Assembly: GCF_003121405.1 (NCBI RefSeq)
Contig: NZ_QBUY01000044.1
Location: 1-64,000, forward strand
Direction: 5' to 3'
DNA from: Paraburkholderia sp. C35
GTDB lineage: Bacteria > Pseudomonadota > Gammaproteobacteria > Burkholderiales > Burkholderiaceae
DNA length: 64,000 nucleotides
The stretch's first letter is position 1. Each line of letters begins with the position of its first letter. Both the position numbers and the translations under genes were made by a program. Below the pieces are notes generated by a model. The model was not told the origin of the DNA and made no database searches. It saw nothing but the letters and a program-made list of their open reading frames with translations. Below, piece after piece: positions 51,097 to 58,789 of this stretch.

Positions 51097-53535
51097 ATGA
51101 ACGACGTGAACAAGACGGATACCTCGAAGCGCGCGGCCAGCGGCATGTCCGTGCAACCACCCAGGCCAGGTATCGCGCGATGGCTCAGCGTGCTCTTCGC
51201 CTTGCTCGCGGGGCTGTATCTGCTGGCGGGCGGCATCTGGCTCGTCACGATAGGCGGCTCGCCGTATTACATCGTCGCGGGTGTCGTCCTGCTGGCCGTC
51301 GCATGGCTGATCCATCGCGGCAACGGTTCCGCGTTGCTGCTGTATGCGCTGCTGCTGATCGGCACGCTGATATGGGCCGTCTTCGAAGCGGGCTTCGATT
51401 TCTGGGCGCTCGCACCGCGCACCGATGTCCTCGTTGTCTTCGGTGTCTGGCTGCTGCTGCCGTTCGTCTATCGCACTTTCGCGCTCCCCGCGCGGCCCGG
51501 CGCTGTTGCGCTCGCGGTCTGCCTGGTTATCACCGGCGTCGCTCTCGTCTACGCTTCGTTCAACGATCCGCAGGAGATCAACGGCAAGGTCGAGCAAAGC
51601 GCGGCCACGTCGATGGCGCCTCCCGATACGCCTGCCGCAGAATGGACGGCATACGGCCGCACGCAGGCGGGCACCCGTTATTCACCGCTCACGCAGATCA
51701 ATCAGGACAACGTCAAGAACCTGCAGGTTGCGTGGACCTTCGAAACGGGTGACAAGAAAGGCCCGAACGATCCCGGCGAAATCACCGACGAAGTCACGCC
51801 GCTGAAAGTGGGCGATGAGCTCTATCTGTGCTCGCCGCATCAGATCCTGTTCGCGCTGGATGCCGCGACGGGCAAGGAGAAATGGCGCTTCGATCCGGGC
51901 CTGAAGGCCAACCCGACATTCCAGCACGTCACCTGCCGCGGCGTGTCGTACTACCAGACGGCGGCAGCCGCCGCTGCGAAAGACGAAGCCGCGCAACGCG
52001 CATTGCCCGCCTGTGCGCGACGCGTGCTGCTGCCCGTCAACGACGGCCATCTGTATGAACTCGATGCCGCCACAGGGCAGCGCTGCGCCGGTTTCGGCAA
52101 TAACGGCGATCTCGATCTTCAGCATCTGCAACCGGTAAAGACGCCGGGCCAGTATGAGCCGACCTCGCCGCCCATCGTCACCGACAAGATCATCGTGATG
52201 GCGGGCGCGGTGACCGACAACTATTCCACCCGTGAGCCGTCCGGCGTGATCCGCGGCTTCGACGTGGATACGGGCAAACTCGTGTGGGCGTTCGATCCCG
52301 GTTCCGACGCGCCGAACGTCATTCCCGACGACCAGCATGCGTACACGATCAATTCGCCGAATTCGTGGGCGCCCGCTACTTACGATGCGAAGCTCGATCT
52401 CGTCTATCTGCCCATGGGCGTGAGAACGCCGGACATCTGGGGCGGCGACCGCACGCCGCAGGACGAGCGCTATGCGAGCGGTCTGCTCGCGCTGCATGCA
52501 TCGACGGGTAAGCTCGCGTGGTTCTACCAGACGGTGCATCACGATCTGTGGGACATGGACCTGCCCGCACAGCCGACCATCGCCGACATCACGGACCGCA
52601 GCGGCAACGTCGTGCCCGCCATCTATGCGCCCGCCAAGACGGGCAACATCTTCGTGCTCGACCGCCGCACGGGCACGCCGATCGTACCCGCGCCCGAGCA
52701 GCCCGTGCCGCAGGGCGCGGCGGCAGGCGACCACGTTTCGCCGACGCAGCCGTTCTCGCAGCTCACATTCCGGCCTGCAAACAACCTGTCGGGCGCCGAC
52801 ATGTGGGGCGCGACGATGTTCGATCAGCTCGCGTGCCGGGTGATGTTTCACCGGCTGCGCTACGAGGGTCCGTTCACGCCGCCGTCCGAACAAGGCACGC
52901 TCGTGTTTCCCGGCAATCTCGGCATGTTCGAATGGGGCGGTCTTGCCGTCGACACCGACCGGCAACTCGCGATTGCCAACCCGATTGCACTGCCGTTCGT
53001 GTCGAGACTCATCGCGCGCGGGCCGGGCAATCCCATCGAGCCGCCCGCAAGCGGCGGCGGAGGCACGGGCACGGAATCCGGCATCCAGCCGCAATACGGC
53101 GCGCGCTTCGGCGTGACGCTCAATCCGTTTCTGTCGCCCATCGGCTTGCCTTGCAAGCAGCCCGCGTGGGGCTACGTTGCGGCGCTCGATCTGAAGACGA
53201 ATCAGGTGGTGTGGAAAAAGCGTATCGGCACGGTGCGCGACAGTTCGCCCGTTCCGTTGCCGTTCAGGATGGGCATGCCGATGCTCGGTGGCCCGATGAC
53301 GACAGCGGGACATGTGTTCTTCATCGGCGCGACAGCGGACAACTATCTGCGCGCCTTCAGCACGGACACGGGCGCAGAACTATGGCAGGCACGACTACCT
53401 GCAGGCGGCCAGGCCACGCCGATGACGTATGAAGCGGGCGGCAAGCAGTTCGTCGTGATCGCAGCGGGCGGACATGGATCGTTCGGCACCAAGCTCGGCG
53501 ACTATGTGATCGCGTATGCGCTGCCCAGCCAGTGA
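51097..53535 (+). CDS. gcd: Membrane-bound PQQ-dependent glucose dehydrogenase (copy 2)
   Basis: Second inner-membrane PQQ dehydrogenase of 812 aa. Five N-terminal helices (about 28-155) carry the FDFWALAPRTD loop. The propeller begins at WTAYGRTQAGTRYSPLTQIN and includes HHDLWDMDLPAQPT. It shares the whole architecture with the copy at 25465 but differs clearly, for example a glycine-rich insertion (SGGGGTGTES) near residue 650. GGAGG lies about 8 nt before ATG 51097. Substrate range (glucose, other aldoses or polyols) cannot be read from sequence. PQQ must come from genes elsewhere. Confidence 0.92.
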   Translation: MNDVNKTDTSKRAASGMSVQPPRPGIARWLSVLFALLAGLYLLAGGIWLVTIGGSPYYIVAGVVLLAVAWLIHRGNGSALLLYALLLIGTLIWAVFEAGFDFWALAPRTDVLVVFGVWLLLPFVYRTFALPARPGAVALAVCLVITGVALVYASFNDPQEINGKVEQSAATSMAPPDTPAAEWTAYGRTQAGTRYSPLTQINQDNVKNLQVAWTFETGDKKGPNDPGEITDEVTPLKVGDELYLCSPHQILFALDAATGKEKWRFDPGLKANPTFQHVTCRGVSYYQTAAAAAAKDEAAQRALPACARRVLLPVNDGHLYELDAATGQRCAGFGNNGDLDLQHLQPVKTPGQYEPTSPPIVTDKIIVMAGAVTDNYSTREPSGVIRGFDVDTGKLVWAFDPGSDAPNVIPDDQHAYTINSPNSWAPATYDAKLDLVYLPMGVRTPDIWGGDRTPQDERYASGLLALHASTGKLAWFYQTVHHDLWDMDLPAQPTIADITDRSGNVVPAIYAPAKTGNIFVLDRRTGTPIVPAPEQPVPQGAAAGDHVSPTQPFSQLTFRPANNLSGADMWGATMFDQLACRVMFHRLRYEGPFTPPSEQGTLVFPGNLGMFEWGGLAVDTDRQLAIANPIALPFVSRLIARGPGNPIEPPASGGGGTGTESGIQPQYGARFGVTLNPFLSPIGLPCKQPAWGYVAALDLKTNQVVWKKRIGTVRDSSPVPLPFRMGMPMLGGPMTTAGHVFFIGATADNYLRAFSTDTGAELWQARLPAGGQATPMTYEAGGKQFVVIAAGGHGSFGTKLGDYVIAYALPSQ

Positions 53536-53563
53536 TGAATGAGCGCAGCGTTGCATCGCGAGA

Positions 53564-54877
53564 CTATTCGGGCTTCGCGATATAGCGCTGCGCCAACGCT
53601 TCATAAAGCGGCGGCGCGAACAGCTTCGACACCTGGCTCGAAATCAGCGCCGTCGCCATCAGCGACAGCACCAGCGCATGTCCGTTGATCATCTCGATCA
53701 CGATGACAAACGACGTGATGGGACTTTGCGTGACGGCGGCGAGATAGCCGACCATGCCGAGCGCGATCAACATGGGCAGTTGCATCTGACCGAACAGAAG
53801 ATGCAGCGCGTTGCCGATGCCCGCGCCAATCGCCAGCGAAGGCGCAAACAGACCGCCTGGCGCGCCGGGCAGATACGAGCCGACCATCGACGCCATTTTC
53901 AGCAGCGGATAGCTCACGCCGAGCTGCGAATGACCTTCCAGCATGCCGCGCGCTTCGGCATAACCGCTGCCGAACGTATGGCCGCCCGCCACCACACCGA
54001 TCACGGCAATGAACAGCCCGCACGCGGCGCCGAACGCAACGGGATGTCCCTTGCGCCATTCGACGAGCCGTGCCGGCATCCAGCGCCCGGTATTCAGCAG
54101 CAGCCAGCAGAACGCGCCGCCCGCCACGCCCGTCAGGATGCCGAGCAACACCACGGCGACCACGAGCAGATCAGGAAAATGCCCGTCGATATTGATCGTG
54201 CCGAAGTACGTGTAATTGCCCTGCAAACCCAGCGACACGACACCCGCGAAGATGATCGCGGTGATCAGCACGCCACTGGTGCGCGTTTCGAAGCTGCGGG
54301 TCAGTTCTTCGATGGCGAACACCACGCCCGCGAGCGGCGCATTGAACGCGGCGGATAGCCCTGCCGCCGCGCCCGCCAGCGCCAGCTTGCGCTCCAGGCT
54401 CACGCCGCGCAGGCTGCGAAAGCGCGCGGGATAGAAACGCCGCAGGCTGAACATCAGCGCCGCGCCGACGTGGATGGTCGGCCCTTCGCGGCCAATCGTG
54501 AAGCCGCCGAGAATCGACAGGAACGATACGGCGATCTTGCCCACCAGAATGCGCAGATTCAGCAGGCGTGGGCCGAGTTCGCGCCCATCGTGAAGCGTCG
54601 CGATCACTTGCGGAATGCCGCTGCCTTCGGCACCGGCGAACCAGCGCCGCGTGATCCACACGCCGAGCGCGCCCACTGCGGGCGTCAGGACAAGCGGTAG
54701 CCACCAGAAACGCGTCGTGTAGCGCAGGAACGTGTCGTAGCCAAAATCGATCAGCCACGCGTACATGACGGCGACAAGCCCGGTCGCGACAGCGCCGAGC
54801 CAGACCACGCCGTAATGCAGCCAAAGGCGCCTCGCGCGCCGCAGCGCGCGCCGGTCGGGAAATACGGGAATGCGCAT
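53564..54877 (-). CDS. ClC family chloride/proton antiporter
   Basis: ClC transporter of 437 aa from ATG 54877, with about 16-18 hydrophobic helices. The selectivity-filter motifs are all present: GSGIP at 85-89, GREGP at 129-133 with gating Glu131, and GGLFAPSLAIG later. An internal FNAPLAGVVFAIEEL retains the glutamate pair typical of exchangers rather than channels. An ATG at 54922 would add 15 residues, and neither start has a strong Shine-Dalgarno. It is convergent with gcd copy 2. Confidence 0.9.
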   Translation of the reverse strand: MRIPVFPDRRALRRARRLWLHYGVVWLGAVATGLVAVMYAWLIDFGYDTFLRYTTRFWWLPLVLTPAVGALGVWITRRWFAGAEGSGIPQVIATLHDGRELGPRLLNLRILVGKIAVSFLSILGGFTIGREGPTIHVGAALMFSLRRFYPARFRSLRGVSLERKLALAGAAAGLSAAFNAPLAGVVFAIEELTRSFETRTSGVLITAIIFAGVVSLGLQGNYTYFGTINIDGHFPDLLVVAVVLLGILTGVAGGAFCWLLLNTGRWMPARLVEWRKGHPVAFGAACGLFIAVIGVVAGGHTFGSGYAEARGMLEGHSQLGVSYPLLKMASMVGSYLPGAPGGLFAPSLAIGAGIGNALHLLFGQMQLPMLIALGMVGYLAAVTQSPITSFVIVIEMINGHALVLSLMATALISSQVSKLFAPPLYEALAQRYIAKPE

Positions 54878-54972
54878 CGGGGAAGTCAGGTGGCCGGAGC
54901 CAGATAAGGCACATTGTGACATAAATGCGCGACACCCTGTTTTTCGGCACTTATAGCCCGATGCGTGAAACG

Positions 54973-55392
54973 CTACTCGCTTGCGTCGCCGAACACCCAG
55001 CCGAACGAGCCGTAGTGCGACTTATGCTCGGCGGCGAGTTTGAGCAGAAGGCGTTCGCCTTTCGGCGTCAGATGCACCTGGACCTGACGGCGATCTTCGG
55101 CGTCGGGCTTGCGGATCACGAGTCCCACCGATTCGCAGCGCGACACGAGCGCAGCGGTGCCATTTGGCGCGGCCTGCAAACGCTCGGCCAGTTCGCCGAC
55201 CGTCGCCCATTGCCGCCCCTCGAAGCCGCGCACATGCAGCAGCAGTTGATATTGCAATGTGGTGATGCCCGCCGCGTTGGCGATCTCTTCCGATACCCGC
55301 AGAAACTTGCGCAACTCATAGCGGAATGCCGACATGGCTTCCAGATCGTGTTTGTCGGGAAGGTCGCGTTTGGGTTGCCTGCCTGAGCTCAT
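54973..55392 (-). CDS. MarR family transcriptional regulator
   Basis: MarR-type winged-helix regulator of 139 aa. The DNA-binding core is about 40-105 (TLQYQLLLHVRGFEGRQWATVGELAERLQAAPNG, then LVSRCESVGLVIRKPDAEDRRQVQVHLT as the wing). Flanking helices form the dimer interface. No cysteine is placed for thiol sensing. The Met-rich/Mo-reductase operon ends upstream of it behind a strong hairpin, so it is probably a separate unit. The target could be the ClC gene downstream (50 bp). Confidence 0.9.
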   Translation of the reverse strand: MSSGRQPKRDLPDKHDLEAMSAFRYELRKFLRVSEEIANAAGITTLQYQLLLHVRGFEGRQWATVGELAERLQAAPNGTAALVSRCESVGLVIRKPDAEDRRQVQVHLTPKGERLLLKLAAEHKSHYGSFGWVFGDASE

Positions 55393-55456
55393 GTGAAGTC
55401 CTGGTGAATGCAGCGACGATGATGTCGCGGATCATACCCAGGATCGTACAAACGCA

Positions 55457-55504
55457 ACGAGACAGGGCGTGCCTGCGCGCCCTGTCTCGTGTCCCGCGCG
55501 GGAC
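55457..55504 (-). terminator. 13-bp hairpin plus adjacent 14-bp palindrome after the Met-rich peptide gene
   Basis: A perfect 13-bp stem (ACGAGACAGGGCG at 55457-55469 with its complement at 55478-55490, 8-nt loop) is followed directly by the perfect palindrome GTCCCGCGCGGGAC (55491-55504). Read on the minus strand the palindrome comes first, then the stem, then a loosely T-rich TTGCGTTTGT. It likely terminates the stress operon and insulates the MarR gene. Confidence 0.65.
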
Positions 55505-55511
55505 AGCATGC

Positions 55512-55745
55512 TTACTGCGACATCGCGCCCGATGCCGGATGGTTCATGCCCATCGCGTCATGCTTCTTCATCTTGCTGCTCTTCTTCATCGAATCGTGCG
55601 ACATGTTGTCCTTCTTCATCGCGTCGTGCGACATGTTGTCCTTGCTCATCGCATCGTTTGCCATGGCGCCGCTTGCCTGCGCGAAGACGGCGGTCGTGCT
55701 CATTGCGAGGGCTGCTGCGAATACTGCTGTCATCAGTCGTTTCAT
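55512..55745 (-). CDS. mrpX: Periplasmic methionine-rich MXKDX-repeat peptide (MrpX-like)
   Basis: Exported peptide of 77 aa. A signal peptide (MKRLMTAVFAAALAMSTTAV, cleavage after FAQA) leaves a mature peptide of about 53 residues with 10 Met, no Cys and repeats of the type M-S/K-K/H-D-N/A (AMSKDNMSHDAMKKDN). The pentapeptide MXKDX family is common in Burkholderia. In Azospira, MrpX is a sacrificial scavenger whose methionines react with hypochlorite and are then reduced by a neighbouring periplasmic Mo-reductase. The two upstream co-directional genes here are exactly such a reductase and its cytochrome b. Confidence 0.85.
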   Translation of the reverse strand: MKRLMTAVFAAALAMSTTAVFAQASGAMANDAMSKDNMSHDAMKKDNMSHDSMKKSSKMKKHDAMGMNHPASGAMSQ

Positions 55746-55813
55746 TGCTCATCTCCTTGGTGGGTAGAAAGTGGTATCCGGCTCTGCCGGAACCAGAAAA
55801 AAACGCGTCACGC

Positions 55814-56590
55814 TCACGAACCGCCGAACCAGTTGTAACCCTGATCGACCCAGTAGCCGCCCGGATACGTATTGGTCACGAACATCTCGACGATATGCTT
55901 CGGGTTCTTGTAGCCGAGCTTGGTCGGCATGCGCAGCTTCATCGGATAGCCGTATTTCGCGGGCAGACGCTGGCCGTCGTAGTCGAACGTGAGCAAGGTC
56001 TGCGGATGCAACGCGGTCGGCATGTCGATGCTTTCGTAGTAATCGTCTGCGCAGCGAAAGCCGACGTACTTCGCCGTCGTGTCCGCGCCCACGCGGCGCA
56101 GGAAGTCGGCGAACGGTGTGCCGCCCCAGCGTCCGATCGCGCTCCAGCCTTCCACGCAGATATGCCGCGTGATCTGTTCCGCGTGAGGCAGCGCGTACAG
56201 CTCGGGCAGCGCCCACACACGCTGTCCCGTCACGAGACCGCTCACTGCCAGCCGATAGTCGCTGCCGTCCACATCGGGCACGTCGTCGATACCATAGAAC
56301 GCGTTGAACGGGAATGGGCGCGTGATTTGTGCTTCCGTATAGGTCGGCGCAAGCTGCTTCGGATCGAACAGGAACGCCTGCGCGCGATCGTTCAGACGCG
56401 ACACGGCAGTGAGAAACGTGTCGACCGATTTCTCGTCGGTGATCGAGCAGCCGGTTAGCAGCGACAGGCCGCCTAGCGTCAGCAGGCGCTTGCCGAACAG
56501 ACGGCGCGAAGGATTGTCGAGTTCGCGGCGCGCATCGGCGAGAATCGCTGCGCGGTCGAGTTTGATGAGGGTCTTGTCGTCGGATTTCAT
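55814..56590 (-). CDS. Molybdopterin oxidoreductase, MsrP/YedY1-like (Tat lipoprotein)
   Basis: Sulfite-oxidase-fold molybdoenzyme of 258 aa, predicted periplasmic methionine-sulfoxide reductase. The Mo-thiolate Cys145 sits in RHICVEGWSAIGRWGG. A twin-arginine signal (SRRLFGK, residues 28-34) is followed by a hydrophobic stretch and a lipobox ending at Cys48 (LLTGC), so it may be an exported lipoprotein. The N-terminal 27 residues before the twin arginines are unusually long. ATG 56590 has GGAAAC 8-9 nt upstream. Electrons would come from the cytochrome b gene just upstream (20 bp). Confidence 0.87.
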   Translation of the reverse strand: MKSDDKTLIKLDRAAILADARRELDNPSRRLFGKRLLTLGGLSLLTGCSITDEKSVDTFLTAVSRLNDRAQAFLFDPKQLAPTYTEAQITRPFPFNAFYGIDDVPDVDGSDYRLAVSGLVTGQRVWALPELYALPHAEQITRHICVEGWSAIGRWGGTPFADFLRRVGADTTAKYVGFRCADDYYESIDMPTALHPQTLLTFDYDGQRLPAKYGYPMKLRMPTKLGYKNPKHIVEMFVTNTYPGGYWVDQGYNWFGGS

Positions 56591-56610
56591 CGCATGTTTC
56601 CGTGTGTCGA

Positions 56611-57249
56611 TCAGCGGCCGCGCAGCATGGTCAGCAGCGAGCGCGGCACGAGTGCGACCATCGCGACATGCACGGCGATAAACGCCGCCATCAGCGCCAT
56701 CGCGCAGAAATGCACGACACGCGCGTTGTCGTAGCCGCCCATCAGTTCGCGCAACAGCGGAAACTGCACCGACTTCCAGATGGCAAGCCCCGACAGCACG
56801 AGCACGATCAGATCGACGATCACGAACAGGTAAGCGAGCTTCTGCACCGCGTTGTACTGGCGCAGATCCGCATGCGAGAGCTTGCCGCGCAGCGCGGCGA
56901 GCAAATCGTGCAGCACGGCGCGCGGCGACAGCGGAAAGAACTTCGCCATGAAGCGCCCGCTCGCGATGTTGAGCGCGAGATAGACGATGCCGTTGAACAC
57001 CAGCAGCCACATCGCCGCGAAGTGCCATTGCAGCGCGCCGCCCAGCCAGCCGCCCAACGTGATGGCAGGCGGAATCACGATGCCGCTGAACACGGGCGAC
57101 GCGTCATAAATGCGCCAGCCCGACAACATCATGATCAGCGCCGCAAGCGCGTTAAGCCAATGCGTGACACGCAGCCAGACGGGATGAATGGGAGTTTTCT
57201 GCGGTACGGTTTGGCGTGCGGGCGCCAGAGTCGCTTTCATCGTGTCCAT
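56611..57249 (-). CDS. Cytochrome b561-type membrane protein, electron donor to the Mo-reductase (YedZ1-like)
   Basis: Di-haem membrane cytochrome b of 212 aa with four to five hydrophobic helices. Histidines placed for haem lie in HPVWLRVTHWLNAL, QWHFAAMWLLVFNG and NARVVHFCAMALMAAFIAVHVAM. It takes electrons from the quinone pool to the periplasmic molybdoenzyme. First gene of the operon; AAGG lies 8 nt before ATG 57249. A perfect GTAACC-N16-CGAA element 33 bp upstream shows SigF control. Confidence 0.87.
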   Translation of the reverse strand: MDTMKATLAPARQTVPQKTPIHPVWLRVTHWLNALAALIMMLSGWRIYDASPVFSGIVIPPAITLGGWLGGALQWHFAAMWLLVFNGIVYLALNIASGRFMAKFFPLSPRAVLHDLLAALRGKLSHADLRQYNAVQKLAYLFVIVDLIVLVLSGLAIWKSVQFPLLRELMGGYDNARVVHFCAMALMAAFIAVHVAMVALVPRSLLTMLRGR

Positions 57250-57281
57250 GTCGATCGCCTTGACGGTCGGATACCTGTCAA

Positions 57282-57307
57282 TTCGTTGAGGACACGAGTC
57301 TGGTTAC
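57282..57307 (-). promoter_or_regulatory. SigF-type ECF promoter for the cytochrome b/Mo-reductase/Met-rich peptide operon
   Basis: On the minus strand GTAACC (57307-57302), 16 nt, CGAA (57285-57282). This is an exact match to the GTAACC-N16-CGAA consensus described for Caulobacter SigF, 33 bp before the first gene. Confidence 0.85.
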
Positions 57308-57375
57308 AGCGCAGCGCGATTTTCTTTCGACCGTCGCGCCGTTTTGTCGCTGAATAAAAAAATTTTGCGCGCCGT

Positions 57376-57401
57376 GTAACCAACGCAGGCTGCCCGCCGA
57401 A
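57376..57401 (+). promoter_or_regulatory. SigF-type ECF promoter for sigF-nrsF (autoregulation)
   Basis: GTAACC (57376-57381), 16 nt, CGAA (57398-57401) on the plus strand, exactly the same pattern as the divergent element at 57282-57307. The ribosome site AAAGGAGG begins 11 nt beyond, so the leader is very short. Confidence 0.85.
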
Positions 57402-57431
57402 TTAACCCGTTAAAGGAGGCGGGTGACGACG

Positions 57432-58121
57432 ATGGATGACGACCGCGCTATAGTGGCGCATCACAGCTTTGGCTACGCCGACACGATCGACCTGCAGCCC
57501 GGCTTGCCGCTCGCTGCAGCGCCGGCACACGCACCGGCGACGTCGTCTCGCCGTCCCGCCAATCGAGGAGCCATGTTGCAAGAAGCGGAAAGCCGGCTGA
57601 AAGCATTGTTCGTACGCGGTCTCGACGGCGATGCCGACGCCTATCGCAGCTTTCTGCAGGCACTGACGCGTCATCTGCGCGGCTTTCTGCGCAGACGTAT
57701 CCCGCAGTATCGCGACGATGTCGAAGACCTCGTCCAGGAGATCCTGCTCGCCGTGCATAATTCCCGCCACACCTATCGACCGGACGAGCCGCTGACCGCG
57801 TGGCTGCATGCCATCGCCCGCTACAAACTGATGGATTATTTCCGCTCGCGCGCCCGCCGCGAATCCTTGCAAGACCCGCTCGACGATTACGCCGAACTGC
57901 TCGCCGATACCGACGACGAGCCGGCGCAGGCGCGTCACGACATCGGCAAGCTGCTCGAGCATCTGCCCGACAAGCAGCGGCTGCCTATCGTCCACATGAA
58001 GCTCGAAGGGCTGTCGGTCACGGAGACGGCGCGCCTCACGGGGCTGTCGGAATCGGCCGTCAAGGTCGGCGTGCACCGTGGTCTCAAGGCACTGGCCACG
58101 CTCATCCGGGGGCTGCGATGA
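57432..58121 (+). CDS. sigF: ECF sigma factor SigF
   Basis: ECF RNA polymerase sigma factor of 229 aa from ATG 57432. Sigma region 2 covers about 65-135 (VEDLVQEILLAVHN, FRSRARRESLQ) and region 4 about 160-225 (LPDKQRLPIVHMKLEGLSVTETARLTGLSESAVKVGVHRGLKAL). The first 45 residues are low-complexity. GTG 57423 lies only 3 nt from the AGGAGG and ATG 57432 12 nt, while an internal ATG 57573 (MLQEAESRL) begins the conserved part, so the true start is uncertain. It overlaps nrsF by 4 nt. Its own promoter and the divergent one both carry the SigF consensus. Confidence 0.88.
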   Translation: MDDDRAIVAHHSFGYADTIDLQPGLPLAAAPAHAPATSSRRPANRGAMLQEAESRLKALFVRGLDGDADAYRSFLQALTRHLRGFLRRRIPQYRDDVEDLVQEILLAVHNSRHTYRPDEPLTAWLHAIARYKLMDYFRSRARRESLQDPLDDYAELLADTDDEPAQARHDIGKLLEHLPDKQRLPIVHMKLEGLSVTETARLTGLSESAVKVGVHRGLKALATLIRGLR

Positions 58122-58759
58122 AAACCGACGACTTCATTGGCCTCCTCTCGAATCAGGTGACGCAGGTGGACCGCGGCGCCATCGCGCGCCGTTTCGCCAA
58201 GGCGCTGCTGCTCGGGGGATTGGGATCGCTGATCCTGATGAGCGTGGTGTTCGGCGTGCGGCACGATCTCGCCGCCGTCGCGCGCACCACCGTCTTCTGG
58301 GCGAAGCTGGCGTATCCGCTCGCCATCGCCGTGGGCGCGATGCTCGCCGTGACGCGGCTCGGCAGGCCGGGCGCGCGGGCCGGCTATTCGTGGGCGATCA
58401 TCGCGTTGCCGTTCGTCGCAGTGTGGGCCGCGAGCATGATGGTGCTCGACAGCGCCGCACCCGGCGCGCGCCTCGCGATCGTGCTCGGCCATACCTGGCG
58501 AACATGCCCGTTCAATATCATGCTGCTGTCGGTACCGACTTTCCCCGCCGTGTTCTGGGCAGTGAAGGCGCTGGCGCCCACGGAGTTACGGCTTGCAGGC
58601 GCCGTTGCCGGACTGCTCGCCAGTTCGACGGCGACGGTCGTGTACTGCCTGCATTGTCCCGAGATGAGTCCTGCGTTCTGGAGCGTCTGGTACGCAATCG
58701 GGATGTTGCTGCCCGCGGCCATCGGCGCGTGGCTCGGGCCGAAGCTGTTGCGCTGGTAA
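58118..58759 (+). CDS. nrsF: NrsF (DUF1109) anti-sigma factor
   Basis: Integral membrane anti-sigma factor of 213 aa with about six helices, DUF1109/NrsF family. It holds SigF until reactive species are sensed. Cysteines are well placed for redox sensing: RTCPFNIM near residue 128 and YCLHCPEMSP near 175-180. The conserved Cys pair is known to matter in Caulobacter NrsF. The start ATG overlaps the sigF stop (ATGA). Confidence 0.88.
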   Translation: MKTDDFIGLLSNQVTQVDRGAIARRFAKALLLGGLGSLILMSVVFGVRHDLAAVARTTVFWAKLAYPLAIAVGAMLAVTRLGRPGARAGYSWAIIALPFVAVWAASMMVLDSAAPGARLAIVLGHTWRTCPFNIMLLSVPTFPAVFWAVKALAPTELRLAGAVAGLLASSTATVVYCLHCPEMSPAFWSVWYAIGMLLPAAIGAWLGPKLLRW

Positions 58760-58789
58760 CGAGGCGCCGTCACGCCAGACGATAGGTTG

